This document shows positions 45,272 through 58,051 of a DNA stretch of 64,000 bases, one piece after another. The stretch covers positions 1,302,001-1,366,000 of the forward strand of contig JAAXNY010000016.1 of NCBI GenBank assembly GCA_013420905.1. Direction: 5' to 3'. How positions within the stretch are numbered: the stretch's first letter is position 1; every line of letters begins with the position of its first letter. The notes under the pieces were generated by a model. That model had not been told where the DNA came from. It searched no databases and saw only the letters and a program-made list of their open reading frames with translations. A program made the translations under genes and the position numbers. The stretch comes from Collybia mongolica. Its lineage: Eukaryota > Basidiomycota > Agaricomycetes > Agaricales > Clitocybaceae.

Positions 45272-45796
45272 ACATACCAGAGCCTGTTGTCAATATGCCC
45301 TGCCTCAATCACAATCATCCACAATTGTAAACACCAACCCCCAAGATAAGACACTTACGATTCCGAATAGCATCTTGATACCATTATAAGAGTCAACTCA
45401 ACCACAACTGATTAGGCTTTTAGCACCAAGGTAAGTTCATTCAAAAATCGACACAAGAAGAACAGAATGAAATTTTCAAAAAGTGTACTTATTAATAGAC
45501 ACCAAACAAGGAAAGTGAGGCTGAAGCGAGCAACAGAAGAAAAAATGGGCTAAAGGTTACATGAGGTTCAGAGCTTCAGAGCTTCAAAAAAGCCCAACCA
45601 TCTTACAGCACATTTCACATCCCCAAAGCTGTACATAAACCCAATGACAGACGAAATGCAACAATGCTCAAAAAACCTGGGGCTGCTGCCCATATGTATG
45701 TACCCAACATGTCCCTGCCCCTGCACCTGCCCTGATCATGACCCATGATCGTACATACATACAGTCGCGGACAACCAAACATGGGGGGGGTGGTAG
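45272..45796. other. flank between two mobile elements
   Basis: AT-rich. A block near 45560-45650 (agcccaaccatcttacagcacattt) resembles 43560-43620 on the other side of the Tc1 element (agcccaactgtctcacagcacatt), so the region contains older local repeats. No gene is seen. Confidence 0.4.
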
Positions 45797-47540
45797 AAGA
45801 ATCCGAGACCTTGACTCCCCTGGACCCTTACATCAAGGGTCTCGTAGGGTCCTCCATGGGACACGTCTCAATTAGGAAATTCAGTTTGGCTAATTTTGGC
45901 TAAGATTTCAAAACAAATCTTAATCTCTTGCCTCTTACTTGCCTCTTACTGCAACAGGTACTAACTTTGCCTGCTATTGGTGGTGTATCTAGTTGCTGCC
46001 TAATAAAATGAATGTTTACATTGATCTAGTAATCTTTTTTGGTGGCTGTGGTACTGTGCTAGATGCTGCTCTTTCTCTTTTCTGAGCTTTCTTAACAACT
46101 CTTTCCATCTCATCTATATTGTCAGTGTCAGGAAGTGTATAGTAATCCCTGTACATATCTGTCTCATCTTAACTGATATCCATGTATGCTTCCTCTTGAG
46201 ATGTTATGAAAGTGAGTAAGTAGAACTCAGGAAGCACTGTAAGGGGAGCACATATGTGCCCCATGTCTAGTCACTTGGATATACTTTGCCTCATCATATA
46301 CCTACCCATATGCCACCATACACCTTGAGATACCTCAGCATAATCCTATCCACCTTGTGACATCTTCCTTACCCCCTTTAGCAGACATTAGTTTACTCCT
46401 TACTGACACATTACATCTGTATTACTTGCACAGCCCTAGTGGGCTGATATAGGTTTCCAATATATTTCCATACTATTTCCTGATATACCTATATAGATGG
46501 GGTTGTCCAACTGTGGATGGCACCTTTGCAATACACTAGGCCTGGATCTCCCCTTGTGACAAAACCTGCTTAGTCCTCTGGTGCCCCCTTTCCTGTGCAG
46601 CTGAGTTTGCTGTTCATATTGCTCTCCTCTCTGGACACTCAGTGCAATGCACCCCTTACAAGTACTGAATACAGCTGACTGTTATCTTCTGCAGGATGCT
46701 CACTTGCAAGATGCCACAGGAAATTGTATTTCCAGAATGTTTTCTGTTGTCCCATGGGAGTAGGCAGACATATTGGACAGTGGACTGGTAGTTTTGTACA
46801 TGGTGATGCTTTTGACACCTGCTTCACTCTTCCACATATCATTTTAGAGTAATGATACTGGCAATTTGAGGTGGTGGAAAACATGTTGCCCTTTTTCACA
46901 AGCTGTGTATAACACCCATCCATCCCACACCAGCCACATGGGTTAATCAGAGACTCTGTAGATACACCAGGTAGTAACTTCTCAAACTGATTTGTTTTCC
47001 TCTGAGCAAGTGCCTTCCCATATGATTCCTCATGTCTTTGAGCTTTGTAGTTTGCCCACATAAGTAACAGTCAATGTTGGCCTCAGCCTCAAGCTTTTTC
47101 ACTGTAAGATGATTTGGAAGGTTAGCTACAGGTAGTGTCCCAATCTCCTTGTTGGGCCTATTCCCAAAGTTACAGGTGTGTGGCAGAGATCACAACACAC
47201 AAGTTCTTCTCCAGATGTGTCCACAGTGTTGATATAGATTGGGAACTCAACATCAGTCCCTGAGACATCAAGTATAACAGAAGCAGGGGAGACAGTAATA
47301 CTAGGTTCTGAGAGTCTGACATGATGGCCTAATGCAGTTGATGTACATAGATGGGGTGGAATAAGGAGAAGAAGATAACAGATTCTTGTTTAGTGTGGTG
47401 CGATTGATCTACCAAACTTAGCCAAAATTAGCCAAACTGAATTTCCTAATTGAGATGTGTCCCACAGAGGACCCCTACAAGACCCTTGATATAAGGGTCC
47501 AGGGGAGTCAAGGTCTTGGATTCTTCTACTGCCCCCCCCC
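45797..47540. mobile_element. degenerate inverted-repeat element, about 1.75 kb
   Basis: The segment at 45797-45905 (gtagaagaatccgagacctt ... ggctaattttggctaag) is present as an inverted copy at about 47405-47540, with roughly 90% match by eye. C- or G-runs lie next to both ends. I could not define the exact ends or a target duplication. Inside, the minus strand carries gene fragments with cysteine/histidine clusters (CGWCGMDGC; CPICLPTPMGQQKTFWKYN followed by H-L-A-S-E-H) and, near 47200-47300, a DVSGTDVEFPIYINT segment. Frames are broken. Superfamily unknown. Confidence 0.55.
46639..47061 (-). pseudogene. Cys/His-rich gene fragment inside the degenerate element
   Basis: A 140-codon frame has a possible zinc-binding arrangement: C-G-W-C...C in its middle, and C-P-I-C followed by an H-x4-H-type end. 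Neighbouring minus-strand segments are protein-like but out of frame. It may be a DNA-binding protein once encoded by the element. No catalytic domain is visible. Confidence 0.35.
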
Positions 47541-49271
47541 CCCCCTCCTGACCAAACATAACAAAGAATTGAAAACTTTTCTCCTCCATGGCAACTTATT
47601 AGAATACCCTTTTTCCAATGCTGAGTATGGTCAAGAAGAATCAGAAAAAAATATCAAGCAGTTCAGTCAAAAAAAATATTGTTAATGTCAACTAGGGCAA
47701 ACACACTCAGTACTGTTCTACACTGAGAGCTCACCTATTATGCCTGCATGTCACAACATGAAACAGAAGAGAAACACTTTAGGGCTTTGGAATCAACCCA
47801 GGGTCATTCCTTGACACCAGTATATCATGGTCAATGTCCAAGTTGAAGCTATTTTCTTTCTGAAAGCCCATCACATCAGTTTTCTCAGAAACTTCAGAAG
47901 GCTGTACTTGGAGTCAAGGATGTTTGGCCTTCCAAATCTGAGATTTTTGAGTATCACACTATTCTTGAGTCATTTGTTCTTCCAAATTATGCTGGGCTGC
48001 ATAGTTGTATCAGGTCCGGATTGGAATAGCTTTTCCTTCAGGAGGCACTTGACAGAACTTCTGACAAGTGCAGAGTGCTGTCTTCCCCAACATCAATGCA
48101 GATGTGTGCAAGGCAAGAGTTTAAGCAAATTCAATGTGAAATCATGTTACCAAAAGCAACTTGAATGACATAGGTAGGTAAAGATACTCTAATCAATGTT
48201 AATCAACAGGCACCTCTCCAGGTCAGTTTTTCATCACCCAGTCAGTTCACATTGAACTAGCATCAACAGATTTCTTGTAGGGATTCATCAATCAGGCTTG
48301 ACATTTCATGAGTGCCTGTCATCTTGGGTTCAAGGGAAAAGCAGCCGCATGGGCTGTAAGGAAGCAGAAAGGCCACCATTCAGTATCACAAAATGCAACG
48401 ATGCACCTTGATGCTATGACAGGCTAACCAGCCAGTCACCTGTATTCAGGTGATATGCCCTCCAAAAAACGTCAAAAATTTGACCAAAAAAATATCAGCC
48501 ATTCTACCGGCTCGTGGGAATAAAACCTCCGCGGAGGAGTGTTTTTTTTTTTGACATATTTTACCATCCTGAGTTTGAGTCTGATTTTTTTGGGTGAGAT
48601 ACTACATTTGTCATGTTTGGTTGTCTGCAACTGTAGCACCAACCCAACCAACCAACCAACCAACCCCAAGACATCCACACTCCAGCTGCAGCTGCAGCCC
48701 CTCATCCTTACAACATCCAACTAACCAACATCCCAAAACACAAACACTCCCAATCCACACAATCACCCAAAAATCCACACAACATAATATTTTCAAAAAA
48801 AAAACAAAAATACAGTGATTAATAGATAGATACCAAGCAGGACCCGGGGGGGGGGGGGGGGGGGGGGGGGTTCGTGATGTACTATGCGTAAGGCGTAAGA
48901 CAAGCAACAAAGGAAAAAAAAGAGAAAGAGAAAAAAACGGAAACGGAGAACGGGGCAGGCTACATGGGATATATACGAGAATACGAGAGTACGGGAACGG
49001 GACGGACTATAAGGCTACAGGGGGTTGTGGTTGCGAGTAAGACGGAACGAGATACTGATGATATGGAATGGGATTAAAGCAAGGGGCGCGGCCGCCTCTA
49101 AGATAGAGATAGATAAATAGATGGGGGTGGAGACGGGCACGGGGACGGGGGGGGGGGGTGAACCTCCATGCGATGTGGTGAGGCGAGGAGGTGCGTTCTT
49201 TTCGCAGCGAAACAAAACAGAATCAGGAACCAGAAGTCAGAAACAGAAAACCACGCCGGCACCCCCCCCTC
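47541..49271. other. repeat-derived and homopolymer-rich flank
   Basis: Contains AT-rich repeat debris to about 48.5 kb, a CCAACCAACC microsatellite near 48645, a G run of about 26 bases near 48847 and a shorter G run near 49150. The last part is the 3' side of the HMG-box gene. No gene is called. Confidence 0.4.
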
Positions 49272-51138
49272 CTACTCCTGCATAACCCCCAAATCGCGAT
49301 ACTCCCCCCCAAACCCCTGCTGCTGCCCAAACAACCCCTCAAACCCCGCCTGCGCACAGCCCCCCTGCACCTCCATCCCCATCCCCATCTCCACACCCAA
49401 CCCCATCCCGAGCCCAAGCCCAAACTCCTGCTCCCCATCATACCGATGCTGGTCATAACAATACTCCCGCTCCCGCTGCCCCAAATGCGAATGCGGATGC
49501 TGAAACTCAAGCCCCAACCCCAGCCCAAGCCCAAGCCCAAGCCCCCCACCGCCCCCGCCCCCCTCACCCCCACCCCCAGGATACTCCCCAACACCCGCCG
49601 AGAACGACACACCCGTGAACGCCTTCCACACCGCCGGGAACGTCCCCCCCGACGCGCTCTGCGGCTGCGGCGCGTGCAGCATGGGCAGCGCGGCGCCGCC
49701 GTCCGACGCGGGGGACGGGTGCGAGGGCGTGCCTGTGCCCGAGGCGGTCGAGGCGCTGGTGCTGGTGGAGGTGGAGTCGAAGCCGAGCCAGCTGAGGGGG
49801 TCGAGCTCGGGCGAGCCGGTGAGCGGGGTGGAGTAGAGGTCGTGGCTGTGGCTGTGGTGCGGCGCGAGGTCGTGCGGGGAGATACTATCGAGCGGGCCGA
49901 GGTGTGACTGCGACTGCTGATGCGGCGGGAGCATGCTCGCAAAGTCGTCAAAATTGAGCTGCGCGCTGCCGGAGTGGGTGTTGTTATAATTATGTTGGTG
50001 GTGGTGGTGTATGGGGAAGGCGAAGCTGGAACTAGCAGCGTCGAGGAAGGACGGCTCGAACAGCGAGGTGTCGACGTCAGGAAGCGGGGAGTCGTCGCGG
50101 GTGAGCGACGCAGGCGTCGGCATCGTCCAGGAGCGGCTGTGCAGCGCGGGGCGCGCGCTCGACGCGCGGCGGTGCCCCAGCATCGCACGCTGCTGCCGCG
50201 CGAGGGCCGAGATGGGCGTGGAGGGGCGGGAGGCGGAGAAGAAGGGCACGGAGGGGATCATGATATTGTTCGGGTGGGGGTAGTAGTCGTTCGGGAGGGG
50301 CACGGAGGACGAGCGGCGGTGCCCGTACATGGACATGGACATGGGCATGGGCATGAGGGGCGCCGCGGGGCTCTCGGTGCGCTGGAGATCGAGATTGCGG
50401 ACGGCGGCGGCGAGCTCGTCGCCCTTTTTGCCCTCGAGGAGGAGCTGTGCGACCTCCTCGCAGCGCCGCTCGTCTTCGACGGTGGTGATAGCCTTTTCCT
50501 TCTTTTTGTCCTTGTGTTTCCCGTGAATGGGCTTGAAGCGGTAGTTGGGGTAGCGCGTCTTGTGCTCTGCCTTGGCGTGCTTTGCCTTGACCTCCCATAC
50601 CTTTTTCTCCTCGAGCGGTAGTGAGCGCCAGCAGTTGCCTGCACACGGGGGGGGGTGAGTGGGGTTTTGTCAGATTGGAGACGGAGGGTAACTCACCGAT
50701 GATTTTGGATAGGGACCCGTGGTTCGTCTCTATTGAGCCGGGGACGTGCTTTTGGCGGACGAAGTCGGCGCGGAAGAGCATGAAGGCGTTGGGCGGGCGG
50801 GGGATGTACCCGAGCGAGCGCCGCTTGCCGGGGGGCACGCGTCTGCGGGTGGGTGGGGGGGCGGGGGTCTGGGATGGGGGGAAGATGGCGGAGGTCGGGG
50901 AATGGGGCTCTGGGGTCGAGGTGCCGGAGAAGTCGTCGGGCTCAACGTACGATACTGGGGTGACGTTGGGCGCGAATGTGACGGGTCGTACTGCACCGTA
51001 AATACCTGCTTTTACGGGCTGGAGCGCTGGATGGATTATTTCTTGGTTAGAGTTTGGCGGTATCAGGCAGATTTGGAAAGGCGACTCACACATGGCTAGG
51101 GAAGAGCGCCGTCTGCGGGAAACACGGACTGCTGGCAT
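49272..51138 (-). CDS. HMG-box transcription factor (Prf1-like), 581 aa, three exons
   Basis: Exons 51138-51090, 51026-50697 and 50638-49272 join in frame (1746 bases). The HMG box occupies about residues 91-165: IPRPPNAFMLFRADFVRQKH, then NHGSLSKII across the second intron to GNCWRSLPLEEKKVWEVKAK and HKTRYPNYRFKP. A basic stretch (RRRVPPGKRRSLGY) precedes it. The remainder is low-complexity: His/Gln-, Ser/Thr- and Gly/Leu-rich, with a (GL)n run and Met/Gly repeats near the end. Sequence-specific HMG proteins of this basidiomycete type include Prf1 and relatives that regulate mating and development, so a nuclear DNA-binding role is likely, but the targets are unknown. The GC-rich coding strand also opens long antisense frames, which I take as shadows. 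Confidence 0.9.
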
Positions 51139-54100
51139 GGTTGTGTTGTGGAAACTGACTGGACGGGTCCAGGAGCCCTAAAGGAGGAGAAGAATAAGAA
51201 AGGAGGAGGGGATGGACGAAAGGGAGCTTATTGTTCTCCGGAGCTCTTATATCAAACTCGCCCCCAATCCAATCTTCGAATCCCGGACCCCGGATACCCC
51301 GTTCCCACCCATCCCAGCTGATGCAGTTTTTCGTTGTTCATCACCCCAGCCTCCATCTCATATCCAGCCATGGCGACCAATCAACCAACTGCTTGTTCAA
51401 CACTCACCTCTCCAACCCAACCAACACATCTTTTTGCTCGAACGGGCCCCAAGGAGGCGATGGCGATCTGCTTGTGGCCGGGGTCTTGTGTTCGGGTGTG
51501 GGCCTTTGCTGCATTCGTCGACCCCCTTGTTCGACCCGATTTGGCACTTCGTTTATGTCTGCTCGTTTTTAGACGGCGTGTTTTCTCAGGCGATTTTTTT
51601 CTCGTACGGCATGTTCATCAGATGATCCTCCTCCGCCGAGCAATGATCCGGGCCCGTGTAAATGAATATTACCGACAATTCCTCAGGGCTCTGCGAGTAG
51701 CTTGTACCCAGATGCAACCAGTATGAGAGTTGTAATGAGCCCATCAACAGCCCGGCCGGCACCCCGCCATTCCACACGGACCTGTGCCAAAGATACAGAT
51801 ACATCCCCTATCTCTACAGCTCGCTCCCTCCTCGGACGGAATCCAAAAATAAAAAAAATATACAACATCAAAAAAAAAAAAAAAAGATATCCCCGGATCA
51901 CGGGTCGGTGTGCCCCTTCTTTCAAGCTTCCCCGCGTACGTAAGCCGCACAGAAGCAAATATGTAGTGCGATATAATCTGTCAGTCCCTCGACCTTGTTC
52001 TCAAATCGTCCGCCCCCACCACCCCAGCGCCCGGAACTCCACTACCTGCACGGCCAACTTGTACACCCCGTCGCGTTGCCTAGCTACGGGTGCGAAGATC
52101 CCCCAGAGTCAGAGTCATGAGCAAGCACATTTTGGATTCCGCGGTTACTTAGCGCGGTGCTTCTAGCTTGCGTGCGTGCCTTGGGATTTTTACCGCTTCC
52201 GGCTCGCAGTCCCGAAATGAGGGTTGCGAACTTGGGGCAGTCAAGTATCGAGTAACGGCGCTCACTTCGTAGTCCTCTGTGAAAATTTGGCACTTGGAAT
52301 TGTGCATACCTTTTGAACTTTGATCCCGCACACGATCCATTCCTACCCCAGTCTGATTCGACCACCACAAGTATCGCAGTATCATGAGCAAGTCCACCCG
52401 TCCAAATCGCGACACAGACCATTCCGGAACCTTTAACCACACCCCCCCCCCGAGCTCAGGTCCGGAATCGTCCAGTCGCATACATACCTACCTACCTACC
52501 TACCCACCTATTTATGTACATAATCCGCCCCGCCTCTACCTCGGCTTCCCGCCCCACCCCCGCCCCAACCACCCAATCCAAATTCCGACTCGACGTCCCA
52601 CCCTCGATTCGAAATCACCACCACGCATTAATCCCAGTTCCCCCCCTTCATCACGATAACACCCGCTAAAACCACCCAGCCCCGCCATGCTGTGACGCAG
52701 TGACGCCCGTCGACCATGATCATAACCGACGCCACCATGTACACCGTGCGCTCGCCCCGCCCAATTAAGCTCGTACTACTACCCGGCGAAACCCCAGCAC
52801 CCTCCCCCCCCCCGCATGTGTATAGGGCCGAAAACCCGAGATTGAGCCTGCATGCGGCGTAGAGCGGGGGATCACCACTGACCGCATTGCGCGCCCCGCG
52901 CCCTGTGCCTTATGGGTTACGTTTTTGTGTTTTGTCGGTGGCTGCCTTGCCGTGTGTCTCCGGGGGGTTTTTTTTTTTTTTTTTTTTGGTGTCTTGGTGT
53001 CTTGGTGTCTTGGTTGAGCCGCGAGCGTGGGTGGGCTGTGGTTGTCGGTTCGTGTGGCCTGTGCTGGCTTTTTTACTCGGTCATTGGCGGTGACGATGGT
53101 GGTGGTGGTGGTGGCGTTACCCAGAGCGTTGCCCGATAGATACGCACTGCGCCTAGATCGCGGGGGAGGAAAAAAAAACCAACACAACATGAGCATGAAC
53201 AATGCATGGCGATGGTGGATCTATGACGACCGCGGTCGATTACCAGGCGTCGTGCGCTGATACTGATACTGATACTGAGGCTGAGACTGGAACTGATAAC
53301 CCACCACCGCTAATTCGTGAACACAGCGCCGACCTCACAGATCAGCACTACGCGGATTACAACGAGACAAGGCGTGCGTGGAGGGTAGAGGGGGGGGAGA
53401 TCGGCATCGACCGCCCCCACGCCTCACGCTTTGGATCCCCCGTGCCTCCGGGTTATCTTTTGTTTACAGAATTGGCCGCGATTATCAGCCCCCAATGGCT
53501 TGTGCTGGCTTTGGTGCTTTGGCCCGGTCGCTGGACTTCCTTGACGGCGACGGTGGTGGCGAGAGCTGCGTTGCCCACTTAGAGCGTGCCCGATATGCCC
53601 TAGATCGCTGATGGTGTAAATCGATTGCTGGGTGCCATGTGATGAGAGTTATGACGATAGCCATGGGCTGCTGAAGATAGTATAAAGCTCACAGAGATAG
53701 TATAAAGCTCACAGATCGGGGAGACCTCACCGTTCCCCACTCGTTGCTCTGAAATCTAACCGGGTCTTCAGGACCTGAGGATACCTCCTGTCCGGCCTCC
53801 ACAAATATTAAAATGCACGCTCTACAATGCCCAAACCACCCCCCCACCATTCCCCTCCACCCACACATCACATACCATACCATACAAATACAAGTATACC
53901 GGCCGCCCCCGTGCCCTACCGCCGCACGATCCGTAACAACTCATACACACAACACCGACCCAATCAGCCAAACCCCCACCCACCCCTCCAGTGGTCCCTT
54001 CCCATCTGAATCTTACAATGGCGCCTTTCCCTCCACTTGGGGCATGATCCTCCCAGTGGCGTCGGACCAAGGCAGGCACTGCGAAACGAGAGGTCCTTGG

Positions 54101-55308
54101 GGTCCTTGTGTTCGCCGGGAGGCCTTGATGTGATTGGTGTGCACGAATCACGGCTACGCGGCTCCTGGCTTGACGTCGCGTTTCTTGCGTTTTGGGTTTG
54201 GGTTTGGGTTTGGGTTTTGATTTTTGTGATGTGTGATGTGTGATTTTTTGGAGTTGGGAATGGGCAGGGTTTTAGGGTGATTAATTGGCCTTTTGGGCTG
54301 TGATGTGGTTTGGCGGTGGTGATGTCGGGTGGGGGAGTGTGGGTTTCTGTATTCGCATATATGGGTGCTGGGGGGGGGGGGGGGGGGGGGGCGTTACGCG
54401 GAGGGTTCGAGTATATGTGTATGGTGGGGCGGTGCTGCTGGTGAGGATGTATAACCCGCCGCGCGCCTTCCTACACACTATACACATAGATGACCAACTC
54501 GTCTCCCCGCAGTGCCATACACCGCCCCCAGCCTAGCCGTGATCGTAATAGACAACTTCCAATTTCTCATGCCGTGTTCCTGAAATAGCACGCTCTAGAC
54601 GAAATAGATGGGACGGCTGACCAGCGTCATTGGCATTATCGTCGCATCTCGCCCAACCCAGAGCTCGGCAGGACAGTGTGTTTGTATTTTTACGGGCATT
54701 TGCAGATCTGCTGCTGCTAGTCGAGAAGAGGATATACTACCCGTCGTGTGCGTTTCTGTACGCCGCATACGTATGTGCAGGTGACCAACTTGGTTTCCTC
54801 GCAGTGCCATACACTGCCCCCCGGCCGTGATCATGATTCATAGACGACTTCCAAAATCTCATACCGTATTCCTGAAATAATACGCTCTGGATCAGGATCA
54901 TTGATATTACATATAACCACATCTCGCCCAACCCAGAACTCGTACCAAAACAATGATTTCCCCGGACATCATGCCTAATGCGTTCTATGCTATTTTTTTA
55001 GTGCTCCACGGTCCAGCAGGGCGGTGTGATTGTGCTTTATGGTCCTTGTGGGTCTTTTCCCTAGGTGATGCCTCGCTTCCCGCGCGCCTATTGACTGAGA
55101 GTCTCGTGTTAGTTTTCTTTAATTTTTTTGGACACATGGGAAGCACAGTTTGAACTCTTGTGAGCTCGGTGGGGGAGGGGGGGGGGGGACCCCCGCTTGA
55201 GGTCCTGTTATGTCACCAGGGCGCATCCGGATTCTGAGGATGTGTGAAATTCTTTCTCCAGGGGGAACGCGTAAGTAGTTGATCTCCGGTTGGCGCGCGC
55301 TATTTGCT
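51139..55308. other. 4.2-kb upstream region of the HMG gene, repeat-rich
   Basis: No exon is supported. It contains C/G homopolymers (for example the G run near 54370), a TTTGGG microsatellite near 54190 and a GGTGGT run near 53098. Two diverged direct repeats are visible: 53040-53170 against 53490-53615 (sharing gcctgtgctggctt and gcgttgcccgat-like blocks) and 54420-54700 against 54720-54990 (sharing catctcgcccaacccaga and cgcagtgccatacac blocks). It may be a long regulatory region for the transcription factor. Confidence 0.45.
54420..54990. repeat. tandem direct repeat, two diverged copies of about 290 bases
   Basis: Both copies contain, in order, gatgaccaactcg / ggtgaccaacttgg, the cgcagtgccatacac block, ccgtgatc, gacttccaaaatctcatacc (or its variant), tcctgaaata and catctcgcccaacccaga. 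The second copy starts near 54720. Confidence 0.6.
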
Positions 55309-55492
55309 TTAGGCCCCTTTCGGAAACACGAGTAGGGTAGAAGTAGAGCCGAGTAGAGTAGGATTTCTACTTTTCTACTTGAGGCGCTAAAGCGCTCCCA
55401 CGTTAGTCACAAACTGTCACAATTATAAGACAACAGAAAATCTCGAGCTGATCAATCATAGATTGATCTTGACTCAACGCTCAGATACCAGC

Positions 55493-56892
55493 ATGGTTGT
55501 GAGCCGCTCGACTCAAGGCTCACAGCATGTATCCATCCACGAAACACGCAGGAAGAGCCACAAGAGGCTATCTGTTCTTGCTGTGCTTGGTGGAGCTGCA
55601 TCATTGGCTGCCTATGGTTCCCATTATCTCGATAAGACACCCATCCATACATCAAAGTTAACGGGTGAAGAATGGCTGGAGGAGTTGATGACAGGTAGTG
55701 ATTTCCCCGATCTTCAATATTTTAGCTCTTCACACCCCATATCTAGGCCATCCAACGCGATTCCGACGCCAGTTCGGCATGGAACGTTTTGTTTTTCGTT
55801 ATCTCCTCCGGGAACTCCAATGCCGTTGTGGGCTTACCCCTACAAGACATGTATCAGCACGAGAACAGCTTGCGATTTTTCTTCGAATTGCGCGCACTGG
55901 ACAAGGAAACATGGAGATGCAGGAATAATTCCAGCGAAGTGGCGACACAATTTCCAAGTATGCTCCTTCCATGTCTGATTGACCCACTGGATCATGATTT
56001 GGATTAGAGCATTCCATCGCATTTTAAACATGCTTGTTTCTAAACAATTCTATGGAGCCTATGTAAAACTACCCCCTAATGATGTGGTTCCGGAAGAGAT
56101 CATCCAATATAGCCGGTTCTATCCTTTCTTCAAGAATTGTCGTGGTGCTGTCGATGGTTCGCTGCTTGATGCCTTTGTGTCTGCAGCAGATATGGCACGC
56201 TACTGTAGCCATAAGGGTTGTATATCGACTAATTTGTTGGCTGCATGCCGATTTTCTCTCTTATTTTGTTATATCCTGAGTGGATGGGAGGGCAGCGCTG
56301 CTGACAGCCGGGTTTTCGACAATGCACGGCGAACCGATTTTCCAATAGCTCCGGGTACATATTACCTTGGGGATGCGGGCTTTCCACTTTGTGATGCCCT
56401 CTTGGTGCCATACCGTGGCGTTCAATATCACTTGAAGGAATGGTCTCAAAGTGGTCAGAGGTTGTGTCCTATCCCTTTATTCTATGTTTCAAATGTTGTT
56501 GACATTTTTGTAGGCCAGCAAATTATAAGGAGTTGTTCAACCTTCGCCATGCTTCCCTTCGGAATGCTATTGAGCGAATTTTCGGAGTATGCAAGCGTCG
56601 ATTCAAGCTAATGGTTGCATCACCAGAGTATAGTCTGCGGACCCAGTCAAAAATCCCTCTCGCACTTGCTGCTCTTCATAATTTCATCTGTATTATTGAC
56701 CCGGATGATGAAGCAGAAATGGATGGAGATTACGAGATGGGAGATACAACAGCTGATGCGTACACAGCACCGATAAATCCGGATCACCTAACATCCCATA
56801 TTTCGCAAGCTGAAAAGGATCGAGCAAGCAGAATGAGAGATAACATTGCAATAGAAATGTGGGATGACTATCAACAATGGCGGGCAGAATGA
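55493..56892 (+). pseudogene. Harbinger DDE transposase with one in-frame stop
   Basis: From ATG 55493, exon 1 ends near 55693 (LTGEEWLEELMTG). The next exon reads HPTRFRRQFGMERFVFRYLL and VSAREQLAIFLRIARTGQGN, then meets TAA at 55926-55928 in an otherwise open frame that continues FQRSGDTIS to a GTATGC donor. The following exon has the catalytic landmarks CRGAVDGS (first D) and SAADSRVFDNARRTDFP (second D), and the last has LRNAIERIFGVCKRRF (E), then LAALHNFI and a C-terminal acidic tail ending at 56892. All three catalytic acids remain. The stop, unless spliced out by an intron I cannot see, should prevent a full product. Confidence 0.75.
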
Positions 56893-57020
56893 GGGGAGTA
56901 ATTAAAGGAGCGGATGAGAGTTATAGTGAATGGTATAAAGAGTGGCTAATATGTATATCGAATCGGAGCGGATTACACGAGGTTAGGGGTATAAAAGCAC
57001 TGGAAGGGGATGATCATAAA

Positions 57021-58051
57021 CTAATCCTCAGCCTCGCCGTAAAGTTCAGCCTTGATGAAGCAGGTACGGGCAGTTTTTTTGCGGATAGTGAGGATCGTGT
57101 CAGCAAATCCTGTATCACAGCGTATGATCTTGAAAACCCTGAGTTGTTCGTCGTCAGAAAGATCGCCATCATCCTCGATTGTGTGAATAGCAGACCGCTT
57201 GCGGGCAGGAGATGGTATGACAGTATCTGCAGCAAAGGCCTCAGCAAGTCGACTGATTGAAGATGCCATGCCTTCGATAGCCTGGCTACCAGTCTTGCGA
57301 TGGTTCCTGGAACGTTTACTGGCACATGCCGCAGTATCAGTTGTGGTAGACAGCATAGGTGCAGTAGCAGTGGGAGGAGGAGATGCAGGAGTAATTAGGG
57401 ATGCAGATGTAGTATTGTTGGATGGAGGAGTTGAAGTTGGAATAGGCTGGGATGGATCGGGATCAGTGGAATCCTCCTCGCCTTCACTAGAGTCACTATT
57501 AGGCTCGCCGGGGCGGAAGACACCTTTACCCGTGGCATAAGTGCCTTCTATAAGATCAGCCATATCGTCGAAGTGTGGAAAGGAGGTTTTGCGCCACTTT
57601 TTCTGCTTGGGATGAGCCTGACAATATCAATCAATGGAAATAGAATAATGAACAGATTACAACGAAATACCTTGATGTAATTGTCCCATATGTTGTCTCC
57701 TGCAACAGCTAAATTCTTATCGGCATCCCATCCAAACCCAGAGAGTTCGCGGATCTGTTTGACATCCTTGTACTCTTTTTTGAGCTGGTAAAAAAACATT
57801 TGTTGTCAGATAACATTGATGCTTAATTAAACAAGACATACCGTGGACCAGCGGGTCTGGCAGCTTTGGGCCATCTTTGGACTACCACCAGTATGCGCCT
57901 CAGTCCCAGCAAGCACGGTTTCAGCAGCGTTCCATGCAGATGTGTGCCAGCCAGCATTGTCAGCTTGTCGGCCTTCTTGACGCTCCTTGAACAGCGTGTC
58001 AAGCAAGATTGCATCACAATCGCTGGTCCAGATAGCACGAGCACGAGTCAT
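57021..58051 (-). CDS. Myb/SANT-like DNA-binding protein of the Harbinger element, 306 aa
   Basis: Exons 58051-57842, 57784-57671 and 57617-57021 join in phase 0. The N-terminal 110 residues form a Myb/SANT-like domain (IWTSDCDAILLDTLFKERQE, CQTRWST-LKKEYKDVKQI, LSGFGWDADKNLAVAGDNIW), as in the accessory protein of PIF/Harbinger elements and related L10-interacting-MYB-type proteins. A Ser/Thr/Pro-rich acidic linker follows, with DSSEGEEDSTDPDPSQPIP. In other two-gene Harbinger elements this protein binds the ends and helps the transposase enter the nucleus. The frame is intact here although the partner transposase is interrupted. Confidence 0.85.

Noticed and set aside
48841..48871. Long G homopolymer (others near 49150, 54370 and 55170)
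   Set aside because: Simple-sequence tracts, with lengths likely uncertain from sequencing. No function is supported.
49191..50621. Long plus-strand and second minus-strand frames rich in Pro, Arg or Gly over the HMG gene
   Set aside because: The GC-rich, low-complexity coding strand opens other frames. Only one frame contains the HMG box and fits the splice sites.
54187..54216. TTTGGG repeats resembling a telomere
   Set aside because: Only about four units, internal, and differing from the usual fungal TTAGGG; treated as a microsatellite.
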